Shown: positions 9,443-19,918, counted from the stretch's first letter. The stretch is DNA of 64,000 bases from an uncultured Ignavibacteria bacterium (GCA_913061095.1 CAJXVM010000013.1:62001-126000), one strand, 5' to 3'. Numbers and translations are program-made. Notes: a model not told the origin generated them from the sequence alone.

Positions 9443-12073
9443 TCATCTCAGCAGCAGCATGCGTCGCGTGGCGACGGCAGCCCCTGCTGCACGGAGCACG
9501 GTGATATAGGTGCCGCTCGGCAGATCGGCGGCATCGAAGTGGAATCGATGCGTGCCGGCGGGGAGAAATCCTTCGTACAGCCGCGCCGCCAGCCGACCGA
9601 GATGGTCGAATACATCGAGTGTCACATCCGCGTCGCGCCGGAGCATGGCATCAATGCGCGTCGAAGGATTGAATGGATTCGGACTGTTGCTGATCACGAA
9701 ATCCCGCGTCGCCTCCAGGGGATACAGGCAGTCACCCGACACCACCGCCTGCCCGTGATAGTACCGCGCCAGCACCGAGCCGCGGTTGACCGCGCTGGCA
9801 ACCGTGTCGAACTCAAGAGGAGTGATCGCCCATTTGAGGATGTCGGCACCATCACCGAAACGGACACGAAAGCGCATACGAATGAGCTCGCCTATTCCCT
9901 CCAGTGCTGCAGCGGCATTCCGCGCATGAAAGGAAACGCGGCCGCCGCTGCCACTGGCAGAAATGCTCCAGTTCTCTTCAAGCAGTGTTCCTTCGCGCTC
10001 CCAGGCGAGAAACTCGACGAGTGATTCGTCATAGGTGACGAACAGTTCGATATCTTTGATGTCTTTGTTCTGTGACTCGTCAATGAGGATGGAAGCGCTG
10101 AATTCCTTTCCATGGCGGGCGACAAGATTGCCCGGCAGCGTGAAAACGGTCACCGGCGGGATGCCGATGATGAATATCCAGTCGTCACAGATCGCGCTCA
10201 GCTCCCCGGAGCGAAATTCGACCTGTATTGTATCCAGAGATCCGTCGCGCTTCTTTTCCGGTGTCAGCTGCCAGGTGACCGTCCAGCTCGAATCCGGCGG
10301 CAGCGGACGCCCGAGGTATTTCACCGCTGACTCATTTGCCGGAAGGCTCACATTGGGAGGAAGCAGCACGGTCGCCTGCAGATCGCGCGCGGCAATGCTG
10401 CCGTTATTGAACACCGTCGCCGTCCACGTCAGCGGGTCATATTCCAGCGTCGCAATGCTGTAATGCAGTGTGTCGTCCGGTATCGTCTCCGCGGCGCAGG
10501 TCAGCTCCGGAACGAGCGCGGCGGCGATATGCACATTGCACACGGTGCTCACCGTGGGATTGTTTACGCTGATAATGCGCACGCGCAGCGCAAGATCGCG
10601 CGGCTGCTGGACGGGCAGCGGAGCGATGCGCCACTGCAGTTCCTCCTGTGCGGAGGGCAGCAGTTCCTCGGTTACGAATACACGCGTTGTTGTCGGTTGT
10701 ACAAACCGGATATCCGGATCGGCGACAATGATTTCAGCAAACACGGAATCCGCGGGATCAGTCCCGGTGTTTCGCAGCTGTACGTCGACGGTAAATTCCG
10801 AGGGCTGGTACAGGCCTGACTGCGCATCGACGCGCACAGTATCGGGAACGACCAGACAGCTCACCTCGAGATCGGGCTCGCGCACGGCCGGCAGGATGAG
10901 ACTGTCGCAGCATTCGGCCGTCCTGTTGAATTCGTCGAACACACGAACGCAGATTGCGCTGCTGTCGGCTTCGTATACGTCGCGCGCACGTACTGTCCAC
11001 TGCACCGTTTTCTCGGACTGTGGATCCATGTCGCCGATGAATATTTCCGACGAACTGCCGCCTTCCAGCACGTATGCAACAGGGAGCGCAAGGACAGCGC
11101 GCACGTTCTTTGCCCGGCTGTCACCGGTGTTGCGCACGACGACATTCCACGGGAAGGGATTCGGCACATAGCGGCCGTCTTCAAACACGATTTCGGGATC
11201 ACTGTCGCATTCGAGTTCGAACAGCACCTCCCGAGTCGGCGGAATGGTCAGATCAAAGGAACACGTACTCTCGATGATTTGATCACCGAGACCGCCCTTT
11301 CCCTGCACCTGGAACTGCAGCGCCACGGTCGTGTCGGTGCCCCGCGGCACGGCGTGCAGCATGAAGCTGCGCTCGACGTTCTCCGAAGGCTGCAGCTCGC
11401 CAATCGTGATCACTCCGCTCTGTCCATCGGCAAGTTTCAGGTCGGGTGTGGCCGCGAACAGCAGACGGGTTTCCTTCGAAGGCGCATCACCGTTATTCGT
11501 GACGACGAGGCGTACCTCGAACGGATCCGGGACGTAGCTGTTGAGTGTATCCACAAACGAGATGCTGATGCTTCCCGATTCGGGACACTGGACATCGTTG
11601 AGCGGACGATATTCCTTCTCCACCCAGATAATCCAGCTGCATTCGGTGCGGGCGCCGTCCTTTCCCGAGACCGCGATCGTGATCGTGTCGAGTCCGCTTT
11701 CGCTTCGAGGATTTACCTGCAGCGAGAAATCCGCGCGGAGGGTGTCCCCCGGCATGAAACGTGATGCGAGCAGTTTCGTCGCGGGAGGAATGATGGTGAA
11801 GCGCTGATTGGACCGCGGGAAGGCGACGACGGAATCGACCGCGATGCTGCCGGCATTGATGAGCTCCAGGTGCACGGAGAATGTTCCGGGGAGATAGCGG
11901 TTGAAATCCACCTTGTCGAAAAACACGGAATCTGGACCGATGACGCCGCAGCGCATGTCAGCGTTGCCGGTCTGTGCATCGATGTTCGCAAGAGGTGACA
12001 GCAGGAACAGCGAAAGGACCACGAGGGTCCTTCCACATTTCATAAGGATGGTGTGCAGAATTGTTGTCATCAT
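9443..12073 (-). CDS. Secreted protein with five two-cysteine repeats, a cohesin-like domain and a T9SS tail
   Basis: 876 aa. A signal peptide (ending NIDAQ) is followed by five repeats of about 115 aa. Each repeat carries an early Cys, a YxPNPF-type turn, a VxNxG strand, an LxP segment, a W-containing strand and a late Cys. A cohesin-like beta domain follows (starting near FTLPGNLVARHGKE), then a C-terminal T9SS type-A sorting domain (SPNPFNPSTR ... LPAGTHRFHF ... MLLLR). It is therefore probably exported through T9SS and attached to or released from the cell surface. Its start is 1 bp after the stop of the larger paralogue, so the two are translationally coupled. An internal ATG (MKCGRTLVV), ten codons in, would give an equally good signal peptide. 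Confidence 0.82.
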   Translation of the reverse strand: MMTTILHTILMKCGRTLVVLSLFLLSPLANIDAQTGNADMRCGVIGPDSVFFDKVDFNRYLPGTFSVHLELINAGSIAVDSVVAFPRSNQRFTIIPPATKLLASRFMPGDTLRADFSLQVNPRSESGLDTITIAVSGKDGARTECSWIIWVEKEYRPLNDVQCPESGSISISFVDTLNSYVPDPFEVRLVVTNNGDAPSKETRLLFAATPDLKLADGQSGVITIGELQPSENVERSFMLHAVPRGTDTTVALQFQVQGKGGLGDQIIESTCSFDLTIPPTREVLFELECDSDPEIVFEDGRYVPNPFPWNVVVRNTGDSRAKNVRAVLALPVAYVLEGGSSSEIFIGDMDPQSEKTVQWTVRARDVYEADSSAICVRVFDEFNRTAECCDSLILPAVREPDLEVSCLVVPDTVRVDAQSGLYQPSEFTVDVQLRNTGTDPADSVFAEIIVADPDIRFVQPTTTRVFVTEELLPSAQEELQWRIAPLPVQQPRDLALRVRIISVNNPTVSTVCNVHIAAALVPELTCAAETIPDDTLHYSIATLEYDPLTWTATVFNNGSIAARDLQATVLLPPNVSLPANESAVKYLGRPLPPDSSWTVTWQLTPEKKRDGSLDTIQVEFRSGELSAICDDWIFIIGIPPVTVFTLPGNLVARHGKEFSASILIDESQNKDIKDIELFVTYDESLVEFLAWEREGTLLEENWSISASGSGGRVSFHARNAAAALEGIGELIRMRFRVRFGDGADILKWAITPLEFDTVASAVNRGSVLARYYHGQAVVSGDCLYPLEATRDFVISNSPNPFNPSTRIDAMLRRDADVTLDVFDHLGRLAARLYEGFLPAGTHRFHFDAADLPSGTYITVLRAAGAAVATRRMLLLR

Positions 12074-12074
12074 C

Positions 12075-15000
12075 TCATCGGGAAAGGATCATTTTCCGCA
12101 CCTCGAAGCGGCCCGACGTTTCGAGCCGATAGAAATAGAGACCGGAAGGAAGATCATCGGCGATGAATTCTACCAGATGCTCCCCGGCTTCACGGAAGCC
12201 ATCGACCAGTGTGCTGATCTCGCGCCCGTGGCGATCGAATACAGTCAGGCGGACGAACGCATCCTGCGGCAGGTGGAAGGCGATTGTCGTGCGCGGATTG
12301 AATGGATTCGGACGGTTCTGCTCGAGCGCGAAATTCTCGGAGGCCAGCAGCGGTTCGAGGCACTGATTCGTTGCAATGACGCGGCCGGGTACCGTCCCGA
12401 GATCGATTTCACCGCGATTGAGCACCGACAGGCCCGAATCGATTTCCATCATGGATTCGCCGTAATCGGCACGCGCGCTGTTATCGTTGAAAATACCCTC
12501 CACCTGCAGCTTCAGCAGTACACCGGATTCTGTGGCCAGAGGCGTGCCCGTCGTGTAGTCGCTTATTTCAACATGACCGTGAGCCTTTTCCTTCAGCTTC
12601 GCGCCGACCCAGCCAATGCCTGTCAGCGTACCGGTATTGCTGACACCGAGCAGGGAAAGTACGGAGGGATCATAGTGGAACTGCAGCACATATTCTGAAA
12701 GATCCTTCCCGATCGTACGGTCGATAAACACGGGGATGTCGACTTTCTGTCCGTAGCGCAGCAGCGTGTATTCCGGAAGCGACAGTGTCACATGTTTCGG
12801 TGAACCCTGGATGAAGAGGTCGTCCATGCATTCCGCATCCGCGGCATTGTCGGCGCGGGCAACGAAACGGAACTGCCGCATCTTGTCTTCATCCGCACGC
12901 TTGGCACGGAAGCGCCAGGTCACGGAACCGCTCTCACCCGGCTTCAGCAGCGACGGAGTCACGGGTTTCTGCGTGTCCTCGCCCTCACTGAGCAGCACGC
13001 CCGACGGTACGACAAGCAGGGCGCGCACATTGCGGGCATCCACCGCGCCGTTGTTCGTGACTGTCAGCAGCAGCGTGCATTCGGGATGTTCGTAATCGCC
13101 GGTTTCCCAGTCGAAGAAGAGCGAATCTTCGGGCATGGAACTGCAGATCGCGTCGAGTTCGGGAGTCTGCATGGCCGGAACGTGTACGACCACCTGGCAT
13201 TCACGCGTGTCGTGATTGTCGGAGCGCACAGTCAGCATCATCGGGATGTCTGCCGGCGCATCGCGGCGCAGTGCCTCCACTTTCCAGGTCACGCGCGCGG
13301 AGCCGTTCGCCGTCAGCCGCCCCACCGGCTTCTCAATGTCGTCGAGGACGTTCATGAAAGATCCCAGCACGCTGATAGAGGCACGCACATTCTCCGCGTC
13401 GCCGAGACCGACGTTGGTCAGGTTCAGGATGACGTCGAATGGATTCCCGAGATACTGCCCGGTTCCGGAGTCGAGAAACAGCGTGTCGACGGACCAGCAC
13501 GATGGCATGATGATGGGATTTTCCGTCTTCGGGATGAACACATCCTGGCAGCATTGCTCGCTGATGCCGATCGAATCGATCACCTGCGCACAAACGCGGT
13601 ACGTGCCGTCATTGGCGCGCATCTCGGGATGGAGGCGCCATTCGAGGTCCACGCTCTGTCCGATCCCGAGCTCTGGGATGTATCGATCCGCGGTCTCGCC
13701 CTCCGCAAGCGATACGGAAGGCGGAACGATCAGTGTCGGAGAAAGCCCGCGTCCCGCTGCGTTGCCGCTGTTTGTCACGCGCATGGAAAAAATCAGCGGG
13801 TCGGGCTGATATCGGTTGTCCCGGTATTCGAGCGTGTCGGGGATCGAGCAGTTCAGCGTGTATTCCGGTCCCCGCACGGCGGGAACAAATACGGGAAGCC
13901 TGCACTCGGCGATCACGATCTGACGGCCCAGTCCGCCGCGGCCCATGATCTGGAAAACCAATGTGTCCCAGACCGCGGTGTGCCGCGGCAGTGCGCGCAC
14001 GGTCCACTGCTCGATGTGTTTGTCACCGATGTTCATCGTGCCGGCAGGACGCGGATTGTTTCCGACCGGTGTGAAACTCGGCGGACCGACGAACATGATC
14101 TGGCACTCTTCAGCATAGGTTTCGCCGATGTTCTCGGCGACAGTTGTCACGACAAAGGGATTCGGCACGTAGTCGTAAATCTCGTCGCTGAATTCCAGCG
14201 AGTCGTCGGGTGTGCTGCACAGCAGCGAGAATTCGGGCATCCGCACACGCTGCACCCAGATGGGATATGAGCACCAGGCGGGATTCGACTCCTCTCCCTG
14301 GATGTTGACGCGCACGGTGTCATATCCGTCGGTTTCGCGAGGATGGATTTTCACCCGGAACGTTCCGTCCGCCGATTCGGTGGGCAGCAGCACGTCGGCC
14401 AGCTGTTTGTGCGCGGGCGGAACGATGGTGAAACGCGTATCCTGCAGCAGCTGTGCGCGAACATCCTTTGTCTGTCCGCTGCCGACATTCGTCGCACGTA
14501 CCTCGATGTCGAATTCTTCGGGTTCGTAGTATTGCTCCCGGAAATAGATGGTGTCGGGGGCGCTGATGTCACAGACCAGCGCGGAGGACAACGCGGGATC
14601 CACGACGATGCGTTTCCAGCAGGCGATGGTGGGATGGTTGTCGGAGATGACCGAGAAATAGATCGGGATGGAGTCAAGGTTCTCCTGCTCCGTCGCCAGC
14701 AGTTTCCAGCGCGCCGTTGCACTGCCGCCGGGTGGAATAATTTTCGGCGTGACATCCTGCACATCCGTGGTCGGCGTGACGAGCTGTACGATGTCAGGGT
14801 CGGTCACCAGCACCGCGCGTACGTTCCACGCCTCCTTGGTGCCGGTGTTGAATACCGTCACGGAAACATCGAAGGGATTCGGCTCATAGCGTTTTTCCTC
14901 GTCGTTCCAGTTCAGCGCATCCGGCGCGGTGACTTCGCAGTTCAGGATGGGCTCGCGCGGATTGATCTTGATGCGGCCATTATGCATCTGCGGGGTCAGG

Positions 15001-16286
15001 CAGTAGGCGTGGAAATCCCAGTTGATCAAGTACAGCGGACTGTACGTCACCTTCGCCACGTCTCCCGCGCGGAAATGCAGGTAAAACAGCACACCTCCTG
15101 TTGTCTGCAGCCGGGTATGCTCCTGGATATGAACGAGTACCGATGATGTCAGCAGCTGTGCCGACACCGCGTGTCCCTCGAGAAGCGTTCCGTCCGTGCT
15201 GATGCCTGTACACTGCAGCACGTTGTGGTCGTAGCCGATGCTGACATCCGACTTGCTGAACACGGCATCCACCGGTGTCTCCAGGATGACCGGGATGATA
15301 ACTTCTTTCGTGGAACCGACTTCCGCGTCACCGATTTTCATTCCCACCGGCTTGAACTGAGTTCTGTCGAGCGGGGCGACGTAGGTGCGTGTACGCGCAA
15401 CCGCCTGGCCGCCACAGAAATCCTTCAGCACCAGCTCGACATTGCGCATGCTGCCGTCAGGACAATCGGTTTCGTAGCTGATGATGCACTCCTGGTAGGC
15501 ATCCTGCACACTCTCGCGGATCGACGCGTAGATCTGTGCGAGGTCCGCGCCGTCGGGTGAGTAATAGTATTGCCCGCCGGTTGAAAGCGCGAGATATTCG
15601 AGTGCCTGTCCGTGAATGGGCTGCTGCAGACCGTAACCGATAGTATAGACCTTGACGCCCTGCGAAATTGCGAACTGCGTCACCGCGGAGACAGTAAGGA
15701 AGTACTGACTGCTGTTATCTCCCCCGTCCGTGAGCACGATAACGGCCTTGCATCGGTTGGTCGCGGAATTGATGAGTTCCTGAATGCCGACGGCAACAGC
15801 GTCCCACAGCGCCGTGCGTCCGACCGGTTCAAAGCTGTTGATCGCATTGATCAGTGCCGGTTTGCTGCTCGTCATGCTCTGATCGAGCGAAACGATTTCA
15901 CGGAAGCTGACCACTGACGCTTCGTCACAGGGCAGTCCGTTGGGATTCATCGAATTGACAAAGGCGATGCCGCCTTCCTTGACACGCTCGATCTTTTCTC
16001 CTTGCATGCTGCCAGACCGGTCAAACACCATCGAGACCGAGACGCAGCATTCCGGCTCGGGCGGACAATATAGCGTCGCGTCCTCGACCTTGATTCCGTT
16101 TTCGTAGACTTCGTAATGTTCCGGTTGGAGGTAGTTTTCGAAGGAGCCGTCGCACGTGGCTTTGAAGGCCAGGTTGATCGTCGGGTAATTGACCTCGATA
16201 CGCTTGAAGAGCAGATTGGGCTGTGCGTTCAGAGGCTGAAAGAGGGCAACGGCGAGGAGAACAGCAAACAGGTAACGTATCACCAT
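12075..16286 (-). CDS. Large VWA, cohesin-like and two-cysteine repeat surface protein with T9SS tail
   Basis: 1403 aa. After the signal peptide (ending PLNAQ) comes a von Willebrand A domain (about 75-270) with an intact MIDAS: DRSGSM, a Thr in VGRTALWD, and TDGGDN. Next are a first cohesin-like domain (about 310-435), six two-cysteine repeats of about 115-125 aa, a second cohesin-like domain, and a T9SS sorting tail starting at RPNPFNPRTT and ending ILSR. VWA domains bind protein ligands through a metal ion, and cohesins in other bacteria bind dockerins. A role in adhesion or in a surface assembly is inference. It heads an operon with the 876-aa paralogue. Confidence 0.83.
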   Translation of the reverse strand: MVIRYLFAVLLAVALFQPLNAQPNLLFKRIEVNYPTINLAFKATCDGSFENYLQPEHYEVYENGIKVEDATLYCPPEPECCVSVSMVFDRSGSMQGEKIERVKEGGIAFVNSMNPNGLPCDEASVVSFREIVSLDQSMTSSKPALINAINSFEPVGRTALWDAVAVGIQELINSATNRCKAVIVLTDGGDNSSQYFLTVSAVTQFAISQGVKVYTIGYGLQQPIHGQALEYLALSTGGQYYYSPDGADLAQIYASIRESVQDAYQECIISYETDCPDGSMRNVELVLKDFCGGQAVARTRTYVAPLDRTQFKPVGMKIGDAEVGSTKEVIIPVILETPVDAVFSKSDVSIGYDHNVLQCTGISTDGTLLEGHAVSAQLLTSSVLVHIQEHTRLQTTGGVLFYLHFRAGDVAKVTYSPLYLINWDFHAYCLTPQMHNGRIKINPREPILNCEVTAPDALNWNDEEKRYEPNPFDVSVTVFNTGTKEAWNVRAVLVTDPDIVQLVTPTTDVQDVTPKIIPPGGSATARWKLLATEQENLDSIPIYFSVISDNHPTIACWKRIVVDPALSSALVCDISAPDTIYFREQYYEPEEFDIEVRATNVGSGQTKDVRAQLLQDTRFTIVPPAHKQLADVLLPTESADGTFRVKIHPRETDGYDTVRVNIQGEESNPAWCSYPIWVQRVRMPEFSLLCSTPDDSLEFSDEIYDYVPNPFVVTTVAENIGETYAEECQIMFVGPPSFTPVGNNPRPAGTMNIGDKHIEQWTVRALPRHTAVWDTLVFQIMGRGGLGRQIVIAECRLPVFVPAVRGPEYTLNCSIPDTLEYRDNRYQPDPLIFSMRVTNSGNAAGRGLSPTLIVPPSVSLAEGETADRYIPELGIGQSVDLEWRLHPEMRANDGTYRVCAQVIDSIGISEQCCQDVFIPKTENPIIMPSCWSVDTLFLDSGTGQYLGNPFDVILNLTNVGLGDAENVRASISVLGSFMNVLDDIEKPVGRLTANGSARVTWKVEALRRDAPADIPMMLTVRSDNHDTRECQVVVHVPAMQTPELDAICSSMPEDSLFFDWETGDYEHPECTLLLTVTNNGAVDARNVRALLVVPSGVLLSEGEDTQKPVTPSLLKPGESGSVTWRFRAKRADEDKMRQFRFVARADNAADAECMDDLFIQGSPKHVTLSLPEYTLLRYGQKVDIPVFIDRTIGKDLSEYVLQFHYDPSVLSLLGVSNTGTLTGIGWVGAKLKEKAHGHVEISDYTTGTPLATESGVLLKLQVEGIFNDNSARADYGESMMEIDSGLSVLNRGEIDLGTVPGRVIATNQCLEPLLASENFALEQNRPNPFNPRTTIAFHLPQDAFVRLTVFDRHGREISTLVDGFREAGEHLVEFIADDLPSGLYFYRLETSGRFEVRKMILSR

Positions 16287-16494
16287 GCAGGCCCGTTATT
16301 GTGGTGCATTCAGAGTTTCCGGATCAAGCCGCATGCATAATAGGAATTTTTTCCGACCATGTAAACAGCTCCGGTGTGATTCTGCCAACTTTTTATGTAA
16401 ACAAAACTTAAGAACGTTATCTCAGGAAAAACTTCAAAAGTTTTCGTTTATTCAAGAGACAAATGAATGCACCATTTGTTACACGGAGAAGACA

Positions 16495-16521
16495 CAAAAA
16501 AGGCGGGGAAATTCCCCGCCT
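16495..16521 (-). terminator. Rho-independent terminator of msrB
   Basis: On the minus strand, AGGCGGGG and CCCCGCCT form a strong stem around a 5-nt loop, followed by a run of seven T (the A-run at 16495-16501 on the plus strand). It lies about 55 bp after the msrB stop and before the promoter region of the VWA gene. The remaining sequence (16287-16494) is AT-rich and probably holds that promoter; nothing else was recognised there. Confidence 0.85.
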
Positions 16522-16575
16522 CTCGCTGAGCCTGCCAGAAGGTAGCCTGAGCCTGTCCAGGGGAGGCCGCAGGCA

Positions 16576-17136
16576 TCATTTTTTATCGTCTTTTTTCTTC
16601 TCGAACTCCAGCGACACGGAATTGATACAGTAGCGGAGTCCGGTGGGCTGCGGGCCGTCCTCGAATACGTGCCCGAGATGTCCGCCGCACTGGGCGCACA
16701 GCACTTCCTCACGCACCATTCCGTGGCTGTAATCCTTCTGGATCACGATGTTCGCCTCGCCGGCAGGCGCGTAAAAGCTCGGCCATCCCGAGCCGGAGTG
16801 ATACTTCTCGTTTGACCGGAACAGCTCGGCGCCACATCCCGCGCAGCGGTACACACCGTCATCGTCATGCTTGTAATACTTTCCGGTGAAGGCGACCTCG
16901 GTGCCCTTTTCGCGAAGGATGCGAAACTGCTGTTCGGTCAGCTCTTTCTTCCAGGTCTGATCGTCTTTCTGTATGGGAAACATTGCTGATTCTCCTTGTT
17001 CATGTGCGCGCAATTCAGTCTGCCGGCCTTCATCTCCTTCCATGAGTTCGTCGCCACAGCTCTGTGCCTGGCAGCCGGTGGTGGAAAGAAGAAAACCGAG
17101 AAACAGAGCAGGAATCGAGAGGGAAATATAATTCAT
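16576..17136 (-). CDS. msrB: Peptide-methionine (R)-S-oxide reductase MsrB, predicted lipoprotein
   Basis: MsrB reduces the R-sulfoxide of methionine in oxidised proteins. The 186-aa product has an export signal of about 21 residues ending STTGC, a relaxed lipobox, so it is probably a periplasm-facing lipoprotein rather than the usual cytoplasmic enzyme. The catalytic domain (from about residue 50) shows two zinc CxxC pairs (CAGC and CAQC), GSGWPSF, and the catalytic Cys in LRYCINSVS. The ATG of MNYISLS is chosen because it starts the signal sequence; a cytoplasmic form could start at MFPIQK. It is monocistronic with its own terminator. Confidence 0.92.
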   Translation of the reverse strand: MNYISLSIPALFLGFLLSTTGCQAQSCGDELMEGDEGRQTELRAHEQGESAMFPIQKDDQTWKKELTEQQFRILREKGTEVAFTGKYYKHDDDGVYRCAGCGAELFRSNEKYHSGSGWPSFYAPAGEANIVIQKDYSHGMVREEVLCAQCGGHLGHVFEDGPQPTGLRYCINSVSLEFEKKKDDKK

Positions 17137-17336
17137 GAGTGCTTCCGTTTCGTGGAACGTTCGTACTGTCTGGTCCATACAAAACAAGGAATTCACTGGC
17201 GGAAGTTCAATGGAAAAGAAAAGATACGGGTGAAGGTGCGAGGAGACTCGCGCGGTATTGAATCCAGGCGCTGTTTTTCCCTCGAGGCACAGATTGCGTA
17301 TATTATGATCTGTCGACACTGAAACACTACGGATTG

Positions 17337-18734
17337 ATGGATAAGAAATACGACGTTATTGTTATCGGAAGCGGACCGGGAGGAGAAGGCGCATCGATCA
17401 AGGCCGCCAAGGCCGGGAAATCCGTCGCCATTGTCGAACGGTATCTGGAAGTTGGCGGCGGCTGCACGCACTGGGGCACCATTCCCAGCAAAACCCTGAT
17501 TCATGTCATTCAGCAGTATGCCGAACTGAAGCAGAGCCGCCTGTTCGACAGGATCACGCGTCAGCTGCGCGCGGAGTACGATGAACTGATCGAACTTGTC
17601 GAGAGCGTCGTCGATCAGCAGGTCCGCGACCGTCAGGGATTCTATGACCGCAACGACATCGACGTGATTCACGGTGAGGCACGTTTCGTGGATGCCAGTA
17701 CCATCGAGGTTCGTGAGCATGATGATGCCCTGCGGAATTTTTCCGCGGATCACTTCGTCATCGCAGCGGGCTCGCATCCCTATCATCCCGACGATGTGGA
17801 TTTCGATAATCCCTTTGTGCTGGACAGCGATACCATTCTGAAGATGAAGCGCATCCCCGACTCCATCACCATCTACGGTGCCGGCGTGATCGGCTGCGAG
17901 TACGCCTCGGCCTTTCGCGGACTCGGTGTCAAGGTGAATCTCGTCAATACGCGGCAGCGCCTGCTGGAATTTCTCGATGACGAAATCAGCGACGCGGTCA
18001 GCTATCACATGCGGGATGAAGAGGGTGTGCTGATCCGGCAGAACGAGGAGTACGACCGGGTGGAGCCCGTCGAGGACGGGGTGATCCTGCACCTGAAAAC
18101 CGGAAAGAAGATCAAGTCCGACGTCCTGCTCTGGGCAAACGGCCGCACGGGAAATTCCGCGATGCTGAATCTCGAGGCGCTGGGTATCGAAATCGACCAT
18201 CGCGGCAATATCCGCACGAATGATGACTATCAGACCGCCGTGCCGCACATCTATGCCGTGGGCGATATCGTCGGATTTCCCAGCCTGGCCAGCGCCGCCT
18301 ACGACCAGGGACGCTTCGTGGGCACACATATCGTTGACGGCGTGTGCACTGACCACCTCGTGCACGACATCCCGACCGGGATTTACACCACACCGGAAAT
18401 CTCCAGTGTGGGAAAGACCGAGCGGGAGCTGACGGAAATGAAAGTTCCATATGAAGTTGGACGCTCGTTTTTCCGCAACCTCGCCCGCGGACAGATCACC
18501 GGAAAAACCGCCGGCATGCTGAAAATTCTCTTCCATCGCGAAACGCTCGAAGTTCTTGGTATCCACTGCTTCGGACAGAATGCCTCTGAGATTCTTCACA
18601 TCGGGCAGGCCATCATGTCGCAGGAAGGAGCGGCGAACACGATCAAATATTTCATCACAACAACGTTCAATTATCCCACCATGGCCGAAGCCTACCGTGT
18701 CGCCGCGCTGAATGGCTACAACCGACTCTTCTGA
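17337..18734 (+). CDS. sthA: Soluble pyridine nucleotide transhydrogenase SthA
   Basis: SthA moves hydride between NADPH and NAD+ and uses FAD. The FAD motif GSGPGGEGA is near residue 12, and the sequence [14 protein letters not shown] is the SthA signature. In this signature the second redox Cys of the related lipoamide dehydrogenases is replaced by Thr, which separates SthA from those enzymes. A second Rossmann motif, [10 protein letters not shown], binds the nicotinamide nucleotide. Length (465 aa) is typical. The start is the ATG at 17337; a TTG lies one codon upstream. meaB follows 26 bp later on the same strand. Confidence 0.94.
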   Translation: MDKKYDVIVIGSGPGGEGASIKAAKAGKSVAIVERYLEVGGGCTHWGTIPSKTLIHVIQQYAELKQSRLFDRITRQLRAEYDELIELVESVVDQQVRDRQGFYDRNDIDVIHGEARFVDASTIEVREHDDALRNFSADHFVIAAGSHPYHPDDVDFDNPFVLDSDTILKMKRIPDSITIYGAGVIGCEYASAFRGLGVKVNLVNTRQRLLEFLDDEISDAVSYHMRDEEGVLIRQNEEYDRVEPVEDGVILHLKTGKKIKSDVLLWANGRTGNSAMLNLEALGIEIDHRGNIRTNDDYQTAVPHIYAVGDIVGFPSLASAAYDQGRFVGTHIVDGVCTDHLVHDIPTGIYTTPEISSVGKTERELTEMKVPYEVGRSFFRNLARGQITGKTAGMLKILFHRETLEVLGIHCFGQNASEILHIGQAIMSQEGAANTIKYFITTTFNYPTMAEAYRVAALNGYNRLF

Positions 18735-18760
18735 CATGCGTCTGATGATTTCAGGACACC

Positions 18761-19918
18761 ATGAGCACCGACCGATCTTCTGACGATCTCGAACGCGAAG
18801 CGCACACCGGCGCTGAATCCGGTGAGGAAGGAACGTCCCGCGGCTCCGGCGGACGCATGGATGTGCGTCCCGGGGTGACGTCGCCCGGCAGCATGTCGCC
18901 GTTGCTGCAGCGCCGCGCGCGACGCGAACTGAGCATCGACGAACACGTTGAAGGCATTCTCGCGCGTGACCGTATCGTGCTCGGGAAGACGATCACGCTG
19001 ATCGAGAGTCTGCGTCCCGAGCACACACGCAAGGCGCTGGAAGTCATGGAACGCCTGCTGCCGCACACGGGGAAATCCGTGCGCGTCGGCATCACCGGTG
19101 TGCCGGGTGTGGGAAAAAGCACGTTCATCGAAGCGCTGGGATCCATGCTCACCGACGCGGGCCACCGCATCGCCGTGCTCGCCATCGATCCGAGCAGTCA
19201 GCGTTCGAGCGGCAGCATCATGGGCGATAAAACGCGCATGGAGAAGCTGTCGGTGGATGCGAATGCGTTTATTCGCCCCTCCCCTTCCGCCGGCTCGCTC
19301 GGCGGTGTTGCACGCAAGACGCGCGAGGCGATGCTTGTCTGTGAAGCGGCGGGATTCGATGTCGTCATCGTCGAGACCGTGGGGGTGGGACAGTCCGAGA
19401 CCATGGTCCATTCGATGGTTGATTTCTTCCTGCTTCTCATGCTTGCCGGAGCCGGCGATCAGCTGCAGGGCATCAAGCGCGGCATCATGGAGCTGGCCGA
19501 CGCCGTCGCCATCAACAAGGCCGACGGTCCGAACGAACAGAACGCCCGCCGGGCAAAAACCGAGTACGAGGGAGCGCTGCACCTGATGAAATATCCCGCG
19601 CCCGACTGGACGCCGCCGGTGCTCACCTGTTCCGCGCTCGCGCGCGCAGGAATCGATGAGGTGTGGAACACCATCGAGGACTTCCGCACGCGCATGAAGG
19701 CCAATGGCTGGCTGGAGAAAAAGCGTCGCGACCAGGCGCTCGCCTGGATGCACGACAGCATTGCGCAATCGCTGCAGGATCGTTTTCGCGGACACGAGGG
19801 CGTGTCGCGCCTCATGCCCGAACTGGAGAAACTCGTGGCCGCCGGGGAACTCCCCCCGTTGCTGGCCGCGCAGCGCCTGCTCGAAGCATTTTTCGACGAG
19901 CAGATATCCACACTGTAG
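18761..19918 (+). CDS. meaB: Methylmalonyl-CoA mutase-associated GTPase MeaB
   Basis: G-protein chaperone that protects and reloads adenosylcobalamin in methylmalonyl-CoA mutase. 385 aa with Walker A GVPGVGKS (113-120), the GDKTRM switch segment, ETVGVGQSE (G3) and NKADG (G4), all as in MeaB/ArgK. About 50 residues before the conserved core are polar, low in complexity and probably unstructured. The mutase genes are not in the window. Its presence implies propionate or branched-chain carbon flow through methylmalonyl-CoA. Confidence 0.92.
   Translation: MSTDRSSDDLEREAHTGAESGEEGTSRGSGGRMDVRPGVTSPGSMSPLLQRRARRELSIDEHVEGILARDRIVLGKTITLIESLRPEHTRKALEVMERLLPHTGKSVRVGITGVPGVGKSTFIEALGSMLTDAGHRIAVLAIDPSSQRSSGSIMGDKTRMEKLSVDANAFIRPSPSAGSLGGVARKTREAMLVCEAAGFDVVIVETVGVGQSETMVHSMVDFFLLLMLAGAGDQLQGIKRGIMELADAVAINKADGPNEQNARRAKTEYEGALHLMKYPAPDWTPPVLTCSALARAGIDEVWNTIEDFRTRMKANGWLEKKRRDQALAWMHDSIAQSLQDRFRGHEGVSRLMPELEKLVAAGELPPLLAAQRLLEAFFDEQISTL

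Noticed and set aside
17337-18734. Dihydrolipoamide dehydrogenase or mercuric reductase
   Set aside because: The redox Cys pair is broken (GGCTHWGT), which is the SthA pattern.
17193-18737. Long minus-strand open frame opposite sthA
   Set aside because: sthA on the plus strand carries all family motifs; the antisense frame has none.
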